Shown in pieces: positions 45,234-53,628 of a stretch of 64,000 nt of DNA (within the stretch, counting starts at the first letter, position 1; each line of letters starts with the position of its first letter). Source of the DNA: Desulfovibrio sp. UIB00 (lineage in GTDB: Bacteria; Desulfobacterota; Desulfovibrionia; Desulfovibrionales; Desulfovibrionaceae). Location: positions 1 to 64,000 of the forward strand of contig NZ_JAETXJ010000007.1 in assembly GCF_022508225.1 (NCBI RefSeq), in the 5' to 3' direction. The notes below the pieces were generated by a model. The model did no database searches and had not been told where the DNA came from. It saw only the letters and a program-made list of their open reading frames with translations. The position numbers were made by a program, and so were the translations under genes.

Positions 45234-45257
45234 ATCGGGTATACAGCTATACCCGAT
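45234..45257. promoter_or_regulatory. Perfect 24-base dyad, candidate operator
   Basis: atcgggtata and tatacccgat form a perfect 10-bp inverted repeat with a 4-base spacer, about 108-131 bases before the chaperone gene. A partial copy (atcgggattgggta) follows at about 45258. It is a good candidate site for the LuxR-type regulator encoded immediately upstream; this is inference. Confidence 0.5.
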
Positions 45258-45337
45258 TAATCGGGATTGGGTAGAAAGGGAAAAGCGAAGGAGTGAAGTG
45301 AAGAAGCGCCGGGCTACGGATGCAATCCGGCAGAGCC

Positions 45338-46762
45338 TCAGGCCTGACTGGTAATCAGGTACATGGCAAGCTGTGTATCGTGCCCGCGCACGCCAAGTTT
45401 GCGGCGGATGTTTCTGCGGTGGGTCTGCACTGTCTCCGGCGAAATGCGTAGGATGGCGGCAATCTCCTTGGTCGTGCGCCCGGTCTGAATCCACTGGCAG
45501 ATTTTAAGCTCGGCAAGGGTCAGCTTGCTCAGCCCCTTGTCCTTAACCATCTGCTCCTGCGCGGAGCCAGTGCCGCCAAGGATGCGCTCAAGCTGCTCGC
45601 GCGCAAGCTCGATCCCCTGCTTGCGGGCTGCGGCATCCTGCTCTTTGCCCAGCTCCGCCAGGGCGGGCCACAGGAAGTTGCGCACGTTTTCCGCCAGTTC
45701 ATCGCTCTGCTGGCAGCGCTCTTCCTCAACATGCCGCAGCACGTTGCGCAGGGTGATATTCAGCTCTTCAAGACGCTGCTTTTCCTGCTGAAGATCCTGC
45801 GTTTGCCGCTGCACCGCGTCTTCGAGCATTTCCCTGTGCAGCACATGCGGCGTTATGTTGGTCAGCAGGAGCAAAAAGTCGCCGGAGCTTGCCATGCTCA
45901 GATCGCCCAGCGAAGCCATGGAAAGCCGGAACACCAAGCCATTGCCGAAAGGGGAAATCTCGACAGTCTGCCCCACCTTGTAGCGGGCGAAGAATGTCTT
46001 GGCGTCTGCTTCTTCCAGGCCGAGCGCATCCCAGATGTATTTGCCTTCAAGGTTCTCGCCCGCGTACTGCCGCAAGGAGCGGTTGGCGGTGACTATGCGG
46101 CAGGCGGAATCCATGACCAGCACGCCGTCGGACGTGGCGTTGAATATATTCTCAAAACGGCATTTTTCCACCGTCAGCAGGCGGAACAGATCATCCTGAT
46201 CAAAGGTGCGGGCGCTCTGGGCGGCCTGCATGCAGGTTTCCATCCACACGATTTCAAAAGCCTGGCTGTAAATCTCCACCAGCCGGGCGGCCAGAGCCGC
46301 TGCCCGTTCCGTGACCTCTGGCGAAAGGCGCGGCAAGGCCTCAAGGGCATCCTGCACCGACAGGGTAAACGTTTTGTAGCAGCCCAGAAACATGCTGCTG
46401 GTGATGCCCCGCCTCAGATGGCGCAGGCCCGAACTTTTCAGCGCATCGGCCCAGCCGTCGGCATTGGTGCGCAGCACCTCGAAGGTGGGCGGGGTGTCGC
46501 GGTCGGCATGGCCTTTCACCGCGTCCAGCAGCCCGTCGCAGGAGGTCATGCAGTCTTCCCGCCGGGCAGTGGTAAAGGACAGGTAGCCCGCAGCTTTCAT
46601 GCGCAGCGTCCACTGCCCGAGGAAGACCTCGGCGCAGTCGTCAAAGTGGTTCACCGCGCCAAGCGCGCACTGCCACTCCTCGCAACTCAGGTCAAAAAGA
46701 CCGGAAGATGCGTTCTGCTCCGCAGGGTGGGATGTATGACTTTGGGAAATCGCTTTTGACAT
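45338..46762 (-). CDS. PAS-LuxR transcriptional regulator
   Basis: 474 residues. An N-terminal helical domain (about 20-205, FDLSCEEWQCALGAVNHFDD) is followed by a PAS domain (about 210-310, ENIFNATSDGVLVMDSACRI), a long coiled coil (about 325-400) and a C-terminal LuxR/NarL helix-turn-helix (LTLAELKICQWIQTGRTTKEIAAIL, split by the turn). It would sense a signal in the cytoplasm and bind DNA. It lies just upstream of the molybdoenzyme operon on the same strand, with the dyads at 45167 and 45234 between them, so it is the likely regulator of that operon. The internal sequence LSMASLGDLSMASSGD is a short duplication. The start with aaggcagtc before it is 66 codons inside the longest frame. Confidence 0.82.
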   Translation of the reverse strand: MSKAISQSHTSHPAEQNASSGLFDLSCEEWQCALGAVNHFDDCAEVFLGQWTLRMKAAGYLSFTTARREDCMTSCDGLLDAVKGHADRDTPPTFEVLRTNADGWADALKSSGLRHLRRGITSSMFLGCYKTFTLSVQDALEALPRLSPEVTERAAALAARLVEIYSQAFEIVWMETCMQAAQSARTFDQDDLFRLLTVEKCRFENIFNATSDGVLVMDSACRIVTANRSLRQYAGENLEGKYIWDALGLEEADAKTFFARYKVGQTVEISPFGNGLVFRLSMASLGDLSMASSGDFLLLLTNITPHVLHREMLEDAVQRQTQDLQQEKQRLEELNITLRNVLRHVEEERCQQSDELAENVRNFLWPALAELGKEQDAAARKQGIELAREQLERILGGTGSAQEQMVKDKGLSKLTLAELKICQWIQTGRTTKEIAAILRISPETVQTHRRNIRRKLGVRGHDTQLAMYLITSQA

Positions 46763-47138
46763 GACTGCCTTAACGCGCATGGGGATTGCAAAAAGGGCTG
46801 CGCGGGATTTAGGGCAAGGACGGGTTACGTGCGTGATTCTGGGGCGGGATGCGTAACGGATAACGGGAACGGCACATTTACAAAAATGTGACGCACAATC
46901 ACTCTTTCTGTCAAGAGCGTGAAAGGGCAGACCGAGCGCGGCAAGGCGAATGGCTTGCAATAAAAGCAGTTATAGGCGCTCCCGCCCGAATGCATGGCAG
47001 GAAGGAATGGGCATAAGGGGCGCAGGGAGCACTTATATAAAATCTGCCCCCACAGATAAGGGGCCAAGAAGGGGCCAGAGAATCATATAAACAGAAAAAG
47101 GACTCACGCTTGTACTGCGTAAGTCCTTGAAATCTATA
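46763..47138. other. Intergenic region between the regulator and tRNA-Phe
   Basis: About 375 bases. It holds the regulator promoter region, the tRNA terminator at 47095 and a tandem ggggcca motif (47061-47078). Short frames here have no support. Confidence 0.5.
47095..47129 (-). terminator. Terminator after tRNA-Phe
   Basis: On the minus strand aaggact(t)acgc pairs with gcgt(g)agtcctt and is followed by TTTT, 10 bases after the tRNA 3' end. Confidence 0.75.
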
Positions 47139-47214
47139 TGGTGCCGAGGGACAGAATTGAACTGCCGACACGGGGATTTTCAGTCCCCTGCTCTACCAAC
47201 TGAGCTACCTCGGC
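47139..47214 (-). tRNA. tRNA-Phe (GAA)
   Basis: 76 bases with an encoded CCA. The acceptor stem gccgagg/cctcggc, D-arm agctcagttggtagagc, anticodon arm gggga-ctgaaaa-tcccc (anticodon GAA) and T-arm with ttcaatt are all complete. Confidence 0.97.
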
Positions 47215-47387
47215 CCATTAGGGCTTGCCGCCAGAGCGTTTGCTCTTTCACAGCGGCTGGAAAAGTCTTCTATCTACTTGCGCTGACTTTGGCAAGCTTT
47301 TTTTTAAGAATTTTGTACAACGGCTTGAAATATGGCTTTCTTCCGGCCATACTTTCCCCCGTCAACAGATCAAATCAAGGATTTACC

Positions 47388-48782
47388 GTGCCTTTTCACA
47401 GCCCCATCCCCCCAACCTTGCGGGATCTCGATGCCCTGCGCAACATTGGCGTCAGGCGCGTCATCATGCAGGCCCTTGTTACCGGCGGCGTCACTGGCGC
47501 TGTTATCGGCCTGTTTCGCCTTGCTTACGACCACATCAACGCCGCGCTTGTGCACACCATACGCCAGCACGACCTTTATGACCCGGTTACGGCAGCATGG
47601 ATTTTCGGCGGCCTGGCGATCTTGGCCCTGCTGGCACTGCTGGCCCTGCGCCTTGAACCCCTTGTGAGCGGCAGTGGCATTCCGCAGGTGGAGCTGATGG
47701 TGCGCGGGCAGATGCGCATGAACTGGCTGCGCGTGCTGCTGTGCAAGTTTGCCGGAACCCTCGTTTCCCTCAGTGGCGGCCTGTCTGTGGGCCGCGAGGG
47801 GCCTTCCATCATGATGGGCGCGGCCGTGGGGGCTGGCGTGGGGCACCTGTGGGGCGAGCGCAGTGGGCAGAGCCTGCCGCGTTACCTTGTGGGTGGCAGC
47901 GTTGCCGGGCTTGCCGCCGCTTTTGGCGCGCCCCTGGCGGGCATGTTCTTTGCTTTTGAAGAAATGAAAACTATCCTCAGCGCTCCCATGCTGCTGTTTA
48001 CGGGCGTGTGCGCCCTTGCCGCGTGGTTTGTGGTGCAGGTTTTGCTTGGATTCGGCCTGGTGTTCCCCTTTGCGCAACAGCCCTTCATCCATTGGACACA
48101 GTGGTGGGTCATCCCCTTTGTCGGCATTGCAATGGGCGTTCTGGGCGCTTTTTATAATCTGATACTGCTGCGCCTCACCCATTGGGCCGACCACAGCCCC
48201 CTGATGCCCCGCCCCTTGCGCGTGCTCCTGCCCTTCATGCTGGCTGGCGCGCTGCTTTATCTCTGCCCGCAGGTGCTTGTGGGCATTGGCTTCAGCACCT
48301 TACAGCTTGAGAGCCTGCCCCTGCCCTTGCTGGGCCTGTTTGGCCTACTGGCGGTAAAGATGGCTTTTTCATGGATAAGCTTTGCCTCCGGCGTTTCCGG
48401 CGGCCTGCTGATGCCCGTACTGCTCATGGGTTCCATTGGCGGGGCATGCGTGGCCTCGGGCCTGCAATCTGCCGGAGTTATCAGCCCGGAGCAGACCGCC
48501 ACAGTGCTGACCCTCGGCATGACCGGCCTTTTTGCCGGTTCCGTGCGCGCGCCGCTGACCGGCGCATTTTTGCTGCTTGAAATGACAGGATCGTTCCATA
48601 ACATTCCCACGGTGGTGCTCACGGCTTATATTGCCGCCTTCACCGCCAATGCCCTGCGCTCCGAGCCTGTGTACGACAGCCTGCGCGCCCGCTGCCTTGA
48701 TCTGGCTGGCGCGGCAGCCCCAAGCGACAAAAATGGCAATGATACCGATGCGTCAGGCAGCGCAACACAACTGCAAAAATGA
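47388..48782 (+). CDS. ClC-family chloride/proton antiporter
   Basis: 464 residues, the size of bacterial ClC proteins without CBS domains. The selectivity-filter motifs are present: GSGIPQVEL, GREGPSIMMGA with the gating glutamate, and FASGVSGGLLMP. The internal proton glutamate of the E. coli exchanger is matched in FAFEEMKTIL, so an H+/Cl- antiporter is predicted rather than a channel. A role in acid or ionic stress is likely but not shown. The GTG start with caaggattt before it is chosen; the frame stays open upstream through the antisense of tRNA-Phe, which is clearly not coding. Confidence 0.88.
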   Translation: MPFHSPIPPTLRDLDALRNIGVRRVIMQALVTGGVTGAVIGLFRLAYDHINAALVHTIRQHDLYDPVTAAWIFGGLAILALLALLALRLEPLVSGSGIPQVELMVRGQMRMNWLRVLLCKFAGTLVSLSGGLSVGREGPSIMMGAAVGAGVGHLWGERSGQSLPRYLVGGSVAGLAAAFGAPLAGMFFAFEEMKTILSAPMLLFTGVCALAAWFVVQVLLGFGLVFPFAQQPFIHWTQWWVIPFVGIAMGVLGAFYNLILLRLTHWADHSPLMPRPLRVLLPFMLAGALLYLCPQVLVGIGFSTLQLESLPLPLLGLFGLLAVKMAFSWISFASGVSGGLLMPVLLMGSIGGACVASGLQSAGVISPEQTATVLTLGMTGLFAGSVRAPLTGAFLLLEMTGSFHNIPTVVLTAYIAAFTANALRSEPVYDSLRARCLDLAGAAAPSDKNGNDTDASGSATQLQK

Positions 48783-48863
48783 AAGGTCGTGCAAAAGGCG
48801 CACGATGCCGCAAAAATTTTACCCATATAACTATTTGTTATATTTGAATTTTTAAAAAAATGC

Positions 48864-48892
48864 TTGCGTTTTGGAATTGGAGTGTCTATGTT
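48864..48892 (+). promoter_or_regulatory. Sigma-70 promoter of the CoA-ligase-like gene
   Basis: TTGCGT, 17 bases, then TATGTT. The predicted transcript would start near 48899, about 30 bases before the ATG. Confidence 0.5.
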
Positions 48893-48930
48893 CACCAATT
48901 GCAAAACCAACCGCGCCCCATGGAGTAGGT

Positions 48931-50196
48931 ATGACCCGTAAAGACCGCACAGAAGGCATATACAGCCGCCGAGAAGTACTGGACGAAAGTGAGCGTCGTC
49001 AGTACTGCCTTATTCAGCTCAAAGATTTGCTCTCCTACGCATACCGCTATTCAGAAGACGTTAAAAAACGCTTCGACCGTGCGCAGTTCAATGTGGAGAA
49101 ATTCAAAACACTTACCGATATAAAGCACATTCCCATCCTGAAGAAGAAAGAACTTATCTTCCTTCAGTCCATGGGGCCGCGCCTGGGCGGTCTGCTGACC
49201 AAGGATATCGGCGAGCTCAAGCGCATCTTTTTGTCGCCTGGGCCCATCTTCGATCCCGAAGACCGTGGAGAAGACTACTGGGGTTACACCGAAGCCTTCT
49301 ATTCCGTTGGCTTCCGCCCCGGCGACGCCGTGCAGAACACGTTCAACTACCAGTTGACGCCCGCTGGCCTCATGTTTGAAGAGCCGCTGCGCAATCTGGG
49401 CTGCGCGGTTATTCCCGCCGGCCCCACAGACGCCGCCACCCAGCTCGACATCATGCAGAAGCTCCGCGTCTCCGGCTATGTGGGCACGCCCAGCTTTCTC
49501 ATGCACCTTGCGCAAAAGGCCGAAGAAAAAGGCCTCAACCTGCGCAAGGATCTTTTCCTTGAAGTGGCCTTTGTCACCGGCGAACGCCTGTCTGAAAAGA
49601 TGCGCTCCCAGATGGAAAAGAAGTACGACCTCGTCATGCGTCAGGGCTACGGCACCGCCGACGTGGGCTGCATCGGCTACGAATGCTTCCACAAAACCGG
49701 CCTGCACATTGCCAACCGCTGCTACGTGGAAATCTGCCATCCTGACACAGGCATCCCGCTGAAGGACGGCGAAGTGGGCGAAATCGTGGTGACGGCCTTC
49801 AACAAGACCTACCCGCTCATCCGCCTTGCCACGGGCGACCTTTCGTACATTGACCGCAGCCCCTGCGCCTGCGGCCGCACCAGCCCGCGCCTTGGCAGCA
49901 TTGTGGGCCGCGTGGACACCACCGCCCGCATCATGGGCATGTTTGTGTACCCGCATCAGGTTGAACAGGTCATGAGCCGCTTTGAAGAAATCAAGCGTTG
50001 GCAGATCGAAGTCACCAACCCCGGCGGCATCGACGAAATGACCCTGTTTGTGGAAACCAGCGGCTTCAAGCGCGAAGAAGAGCTGCTGCACCAGTTCCGC
50101 GAAAAGATCAAACTGCGCCCCGAACTGCGCGTGCTGGCTCCCGGCAGCCTGCCCCCGCAGATCAGACCCATCGAAGACAAGCGTCACTGGGATTAA
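48931..50196 (+). CDS. Phenylacetate-CoA ligase family protein (AMP-forming)
   Basis: 421 residues of the PaaK-like adenylate-forming family. Recognisable parts are the N-terminal YSRREVLDESERRQY, the fold segment VGTPSFLMHLAQKAEEKGL, the acid-binding motif RQGYGTADVGCIGYEC, RLATGDLSYIDRSPCACGRT and the hinge GRVDTTARIMGMFVYPHQVE. The phosphate-binding loop that normally reads like SSGTTGKP is here LSPGPIFDPEDRGED, without the Ser/Thr/Gly run. The protein may therefore use ATP differently or not activate acids at all. The ATG follows ggagtaggt. It is transcribed alone, with a promoter at 48864 and a terminator at 50212. Confidence 0.84.
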   Translation: MTRKDRTEGIYSRREVLDESERRQYCLIQLKDLLSYAYRYSEDVKKRFDRAQFNVEKFKTLTDIKHIPILKKKELIFLQSMGPRLGGLLTKDIGELKRIFLSPGPIFDPEDRGEDYWGYTEAFYSVGFRPGDAVQNTFNYQLTPAGLMFEEPLRNLGCAVIPAGPTDAATQLDIMQKLRVSGYVGTPSFLMHLAQKAEEKGLNLRKDLFLEVAFVTGERLSEKMRSQMEKKYDLVMRQGYGTADVGCIGYECFHKTGLHIANRCYVEICHPDTGIPLKDGEVGEIVVTAFNKTYPLIRLATGDLSYIDRSPCACGRTSPRLGSIVGRVDTTARIMGMFVYPHQVEQVMSRFEEIKRWQIEVTNPGGIDEMTLFVETSGFKREEELLHQFREKIKLRPELRVLAPGSLPPQIRPIEDKRHWD

Positions 50197-50211
50197 CCCG
50201 CAGATATACGC

Positions 50212-50244
50212 AACAAGCCCGGCCAAGAGCCGGGCTTGTTTTTT
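50212..50244 (+). terminator. Terminator after the CoA-ligase-like gene
   Basis: A 12-bp stem (aacaagcccggc and its complement) with a 5-base loop, followed by TTTT. Confidence 0.92.
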
Positions 50245-50321
50245 GCAATTCTAAAAGTACCGCAAGCGGCGTGGAAAAGAAGCAAACCACTTTTTCCACA
50301 CTGCAATTTTTACAGTTTACT

Positions 50322-50819
50322 TTACGTATCAAGCCCAAGCGTCATATCAAACCACTGCGCTCCGCCATGACTTGATTTCGAAATTCCATCATTCACATAA
50401 CCAAAACATTCATAGTAGCGAATCAGTTGCTCTTTGCACGTCAGTATGACTTTCTTTTTGCCTAACTTTTTAGCTGTTTGCACAAAGTGCTTCATTAGCT
50501 GGGAGGCAATGCCTTGCTTCCGAAATTCTGGAATCACAGCCAGCCCGAAAACAGTTAGGTTTTCCCCAGTCTTATTGTGGTGAGAGGTGCTATAAAAGAG
50601 TTCATCGTATATGACGGGGCTATCGGTAGCGCATCCATTAATATATCCAACCAGTTTACCGCCGACTTCAGCCACAAGAAAAGACTCAGGAAAAGCCGCA
50701 ATCCTTTCCTTAAAGGATGCCCGTGAGGCGGCTTCAGCCGCAGGAAAGCACACGGATTCTATTTCAGCTATACTCTCCAAATCATCCTGACGAACACGTC
50801 TAACTGTGAATTCTTGCAT
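50322..50819 (-). CDS. GNAT family N-acetyltransferase
   Basis: 165 residues with the GNAT fold. FTVRRVRQDDLESIAEIE forms the first strand and helix, VFGLAVIPEFRKQGIASQLM carries the acetyl-CoA loop (RKQGIA), and LIRYYECFGYVNDG ends the domain. The acceptor is unknown; the spacing resembles arylalkylamine or small-molecule acetyltransferases. Codon use is more AT-rich than the genes to its left, and it marks the start of the accessory region. The Shine-Dalgarno is weak (agag). Confidence 0.8.
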   Translation of the reverse strand: MQEFTVRRVRQDDLESIAEIESVCFPAAEAASRASFKERIAAFPESFLVAEVGGKLVGYINGCATDSPVIYDELFYSTSHHNKTGENLTVFGLAVIPEFRKQGIASQLMKHFVQTAKKLGKKKVILTCKEQLIRYYECFGYVNDGISKSSHGGAQWFDMTLGLDT

Positions 50820-50944
50820 GCAGTTTACTCTTTACTGGTGATTTTGCTGGCTTGCCCCTGTCTCTAGTCGATCATGCTTTGTACCAAGTTGATTTCAGCC
50901 TGAGAGCACATAGCAAGACTCCGCCAACCAAGTATCACAACGAA

Positions 50945-51415
50945 TCAATACACAGGCGCGCGACGATTGAATCCAATGTTACGCTCTACCTTACTGATAC
51001 ACATATGACCCTTATTTTTTTCCACATAAACCACAACGTAAGGTGCGTATTCTTTGCGATAGCTCATACTCACAGGCACAAGACTGAGACTCTCGTTTAC
51101 GGAAATTGATTTACCAACCATCAGGTTTTCCAGATCTTTTCGTCCAACGTCTTGCCCCTTCAGATAGTAATCAGCATCATCCCCGCCTACTCCCCTCTTA
51201 TAGTCAAACTGAACTCGCTTGGCTGTACATCTGCACACGTATTTAAATATGGCTTGATCAAAAACAGGAAGATCGTCTGTCGCCAGCGATTGCTTCAGAT
51301 ACCATTTATAAAAGTCCCGTACAAAAGACTCCACGTCTTGCGCGTACGCAACTTGTGGACTGGCTTGCAGCAAGCTCATGATTATAAATAGGCAGATAAG
51401 AAGAATCTTTTTCAT
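50945..51415 (-). CDS. Exported DUF3828-like protein, family A, copy 1
   Basis: 156 residues with a Sec signal peptide (KKILLICLFIIMSLLQA, cleavage near AYA-QD). The mature part has the pattern FVRDFYKWYLKQ, then YVCRCTAKR, DYYLKGQDVG, SLSLVPVSM and CISKVERN. The FYxWY start and alternating strands resemble the DUF3828/NTF2-like group of periplasmic proteins. It follows its family B partner by 11 bases. It is the most diverged of the three family A copies, and 2 residues longer. A periplasmic binding or immunity role is inferred from its place downstream of a secreted amidase toxin domain; no function is proven. Confidence 0.78.
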   Translation of the reverse strand: MKKILLICLFIIMSLLQASPQVAYAQDVESFVRDFYKWYLKQSLATDDLPVFDQAIFKYVCRCTAKRVQFDYKRGVGGDDADYYLKGQDVGRKDLENLMVGKSISVNESLSLVPVSMSYRKEYAPYVVVYVEKNKGHMCISKVERNIGFNRRAPVY

Positions 51416-51426
51416 ATGTTTTCCCT

Positions 51427-51864
51427 TTAGTATGGGTAGGCATCAGATATGGATGCTATTTTATAACTCGATTCAGTCTTTTTTATATATGCAATCACAT
51501 AGTACTCAAAGTCTTTACCTTTGAATGTCACAGGAACGACAAAGACTCCATCCGCCATAGAGAGAACACTTTTTACAAAAATACAACTTTCCTTAAATTC
51601 CAGTGTGTCACCCATTTGCGTGAAGTAATACAAGTCTGATGATCCTTTCTTCTTGAGATACGCAATGAGCGATTCATCAACGTATTTCGGCAAGTTTTCA
51701 TTTTCAAGAATATCATTCTGCTCATAATGTTTGATAATATACCATTCATAAAATTCTTTAACAAATTCCTGCGGTGTTTGTGCTGCGTCTGCTGCCTTGG
51801 GGCAAAAAAAGCCAAGACACAGTATGCCTGTAAGCGCACAAATACATATTTTGCGAATGAGCAT
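51427..51864 (-). CDS. Exported DUF3828-like protein, family B, copy 1
   Basis: 145 residues. A signal peptide (LIRKICICALTGILCLGFF, cleavage near ADA-AQ) precedes a mature part that starts QTPQEFVKEFYEWYI and continues YVDESLIAYLKKK, DLYYFTQMGDTLEF, VVPVTFKGKDFEYYVIAY and ASISDAYPY. The layout parallels family A (same FVxxFYxWY start, same strand order), so A and B are probably ancient paralogues. The start is set by homology with copies 2 and 3 and by a taggaataa Shine-Dalgarno; the frame runs 41 codons further up into the repeated spacer. Confidence 0.78.
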   Translation of the reverse strand: MLIRKICICALTGILCLGFFCPKAADAAQTPQEFVKEFYEWYIIKHYEQNDILENENLPKYVDESLIAYLKKKGSSDLYYFTQMGDTLEFKESCIFVKSVLSMADGVFVVPVTFKGKDFEYYVIAYIKKTESSYKIASISDAYPY

Positions 51865-51870
51865 ATGCTT

Positions 51871-52074
51871 ATTCCTACGTTGATTTTGCAAACTGCGCCC
51901 GGCGAAACACTGCTCACCGGGCGCATACATGGATAACTTTAAGCGCGGGTTGCGGCCAGTTTTGAGCGAGGCCATGCCACAACGCAAAGGACAGATTCAA
52001 GCCTTAGAGCTCATCAAGACTTCGCTAACCAATTAGCGCAGCAAATCAGTACACAGGCGCGCGAAAATTAGGCC
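51871..52074 (-). repeat. Conserved spacer between cassette 2 and cassette 1
   Basis: 204 bases identical to 52972-53175 except for one base (51947 versus 53048). It covers the last codons of A2, the intergenic sequence, a 9-bp stem-loop (tgcgcccgg / ccgggcgca, 51894-51924) and the Shine-Dalgarno of B1. The stem-loop ends 29 bases before the B1 start. Confidence 0.93.
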
Positions 52075-52510
52075 AGAGGGCACGCTCCACCTTGCTGATA
52101 CACATACGCCCATTTGTTTTTTCCACATATACTACAATATCTGGTGCATACTCCTTCCTAAAGAGTATACTTACAGGAACAAGACTAAGACTATCGTCCA
52201 CATCAATGGATTTACCTACCATGAGGTTATCTAGCAATTCTTTGCCAAAATCTTGCCCCTTAATATAATAGTCTGAATCACCTACCACTCTTTTATAATC
52301 AAGGCGTACTCTTTTTGCTGTGCATTTGCACACGTACTTAAATATGGTATCGTCAAAAACAGGACGATCATCTGTCGCCAGCGATTGCTTCATATACCAT
52401 GTATAAAAATCCCGCACAAAGAACTCAACATCTTGCGCGCGTGCAACTTGCGGGCATAATTGAAACAATCCTATGCAAAAAAACAAGCATATAAGGAGAA
52501 ATTTTTTCAT
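52046..52510 (-). CDS. Exported DUF3828-like protein, family A, copy 2
   Basis: 154 residues. The signal peptide KKFLLICLFFCIGLFQL is cleaved near ARA-QD. The mature protein shows FVRDFYTWYMKQSLATDD, KYVCKCTAKRVRLDYKRV, DYYIKGQDFGKELLDNLM and SLSLVPVSI. About 88 percent of residues match copy 3, with differences concentrated in the middle and near the C-terminus (ERALWPNF versus EDSHGPNF). The two Cys in YVCKC and the one in CISKV are conserved in all three copies and could form a disulfide in the periplasm. It starts 17 bases after B2 with a caggaaat Shine-Dalgarno. Confidence 0.78.
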   Translation of the reverse strand: MKKFLLICLFFCIGLFQLCPQVARAQDVEFFVRDFYTWYMKQSLATDDRPVFDDTIFKYVCKCTAKRVRLDYKRVVGDSDYYIKGQDFGKELLDNLMVGKSIDVDDSLSLVPVSILFRKEYAPDIVVYVEKTNGRMCISKVERALWPNFRAPVY

Positions 52511-52527
52511 ATGTATTTCCTGCCAAT

Positions 52528-52965
52528 TTAGTATGGGTAGGCATCTGATATGGATGAAATTTTAAATTCTGTTCCAGTTTTTTTTACATATGCTATGACG
52601 ACATTATAAAAATCTTTTCCCTTAAACATTACAGGAACAACATAGACATCGTCTGTCATGGAAAGAGCATTATTTACAAGCACACGGCAATCTTTAAATT
52701 GCATCGTTTCGCCCATTTGTGTAAAATAATATAAACTTGTTACTTCTTTCTGCTTGAGATAAGCGATAAGAGTTTCATCAACATATTCTGGCAGTTTTTC
52801 TTCTGTTAGAACATTATCAAGCACATAATGTTTAGTGAGATACCACTCATAAAATTCCTTAACAAATTCCTGCGGCGTTTGTGCTGCATCTGCCGCCTTG
52901 GGGCAAAAGATGCCAAGACACAACATGCTTGTGAGCACACAAATAAGTATTTTGCGAATGCGCAT
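52528..52965 (-). CDS. Exported DUF3828-like protein, family B, copy 2
   Basis: 145 residues with signal peptide RIRKILICVLTSMLCLGIF cleaved near ADA-AQ. The C-terminal 75 residues are almost the same as copy 3 (TSLYYFTQMGETMQF, NNALSMTDDVYVVPV). The stretch after the FYEWY motif (LTKHYVLDNVLTEEKL) differs strongly from copy 3 (LSKHYEHKDILEDGKL). Such a localised variable patch is expected for a specificity surface. A taggaataaac Shine-Dalgarno precedes the start. Confidence 0.78.
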   Translation of the reverse strand: MRIRKILICVLTSMLCLGIFCPKAADAAQTPQEFVKEFYEWYLTKHYVLDNVLTEEKLPEYVDETLIAYLKQKEVTSLYYFTQMGETMQFKDCRVLVNNALSMTDDVYVVPVMFKGKDFYNVVIAYVKKTGTEFKISSISDAYPY

Positions 52966-52971
52966 GTGTTT

Positions 52972-53175
52972 ATTCCTACGTTGATTTTGCAAACTGCGCC
53001 CGGCGAAACACTGCTCACCGGGCGCATACATGGATAACTTTAAGCGCAGGTTGCGGCCAGTTTTGAGCGAGGCCATGCCACAACGCAAAGGACAGATTCA
53101 AGCCTTAGAGCTCATCAAGACTTCGCTAACCAATTAGCGCAGCAAATCAGTACACAGGCGCGCGAAAATTAGGCC
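52972..53175 (-). repeat. Conserved spacer between cassette 3 and cassette 2
   Basis: The second copy of the 204-base spacer at 51871-52074, with one mismatch. Its stem-loop is at 52995-53025. Confidence 0.93.
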
Positions 53176-53611
53176 CATGGGAATCTTCTACCTTACTTAT
53201 GCACATGCGACCCTTTGTTTTTTCCACATAAACTACAATATACGGTGCGTACTCATTCCTAAAGGACACACTCACCGGCACAAGACTGAGACTATCGTCC
53301 ACGTCAATGGATTTACCTACCATGAGGTTATCCAACAATTCTTTTCCAAAGTCTTGCCCCCTAAGAAAATAGTCAGAATCAGCTACTACTCTTTTATAAT
53401 CAAGGCGTACTCTTTTTGCGGTACATTTGCACACGTATTTAAACATGCCATCATCAAAGACAGGACGACGATCTGTTGCCAGTGATTGCTTCATATACCA
53501 TGTATAAAAATCCTGCACAAAGGACTCAACATCTTGCGCGCGTGCAACTTGTGGGCATAATTGAAACAATCCTATGCAAAAAAGCAAGCATATAAGAAGA
53601 AATTTTTTCAT
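53147..53611 (-). CDS. Exported DUF3828-like protein, family A, copy 3
   Basis: 154 residues, signal peptide KKFLLICLLFCIGLFQL. The mature protein carries FVQDFYTWYMKQSLATDR, KYVCKCTAKRVRLDYKRV, DYFLRGQDFGKELLDNLM and PYIVVYVEKTKGRMCISKV. It starts 17 bases after B3 and is very likely co-transcribed with it. See copy 2 for the comparison. Confidence 0.78.
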   Translation of the reverse strand: MKKFLLICLLFCIGLFQLCPQVARAQDVESFVQDFYTWYMKQSLATDRRPVFDDGMFKYVCKCTAKRVRLDYKRVVADSDYFLRGQDFGKELLDNLMVGKSIDVDDSLSLVPVSVSFRNEYAPYIVVYVEKTKGRMCISKVEDSHGPNFRAPVY

Positions 53612-53628
53612 ATGTATTTCCTGCCAAT

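Noticed and set aside
47127-47387. N-terminal extension of the ClC frame
   Set aside because: It would run through the antisense of tRNA-Phe. The GTG at 47388 has a Shine-Dalgarno and fits the family start.
53020-53060. Sigma-54-like box (tggcatggcctcgct) in the repeated spacer
   Set aside because: The GG-to-GC spacing is one base short and the -12 element is weak.
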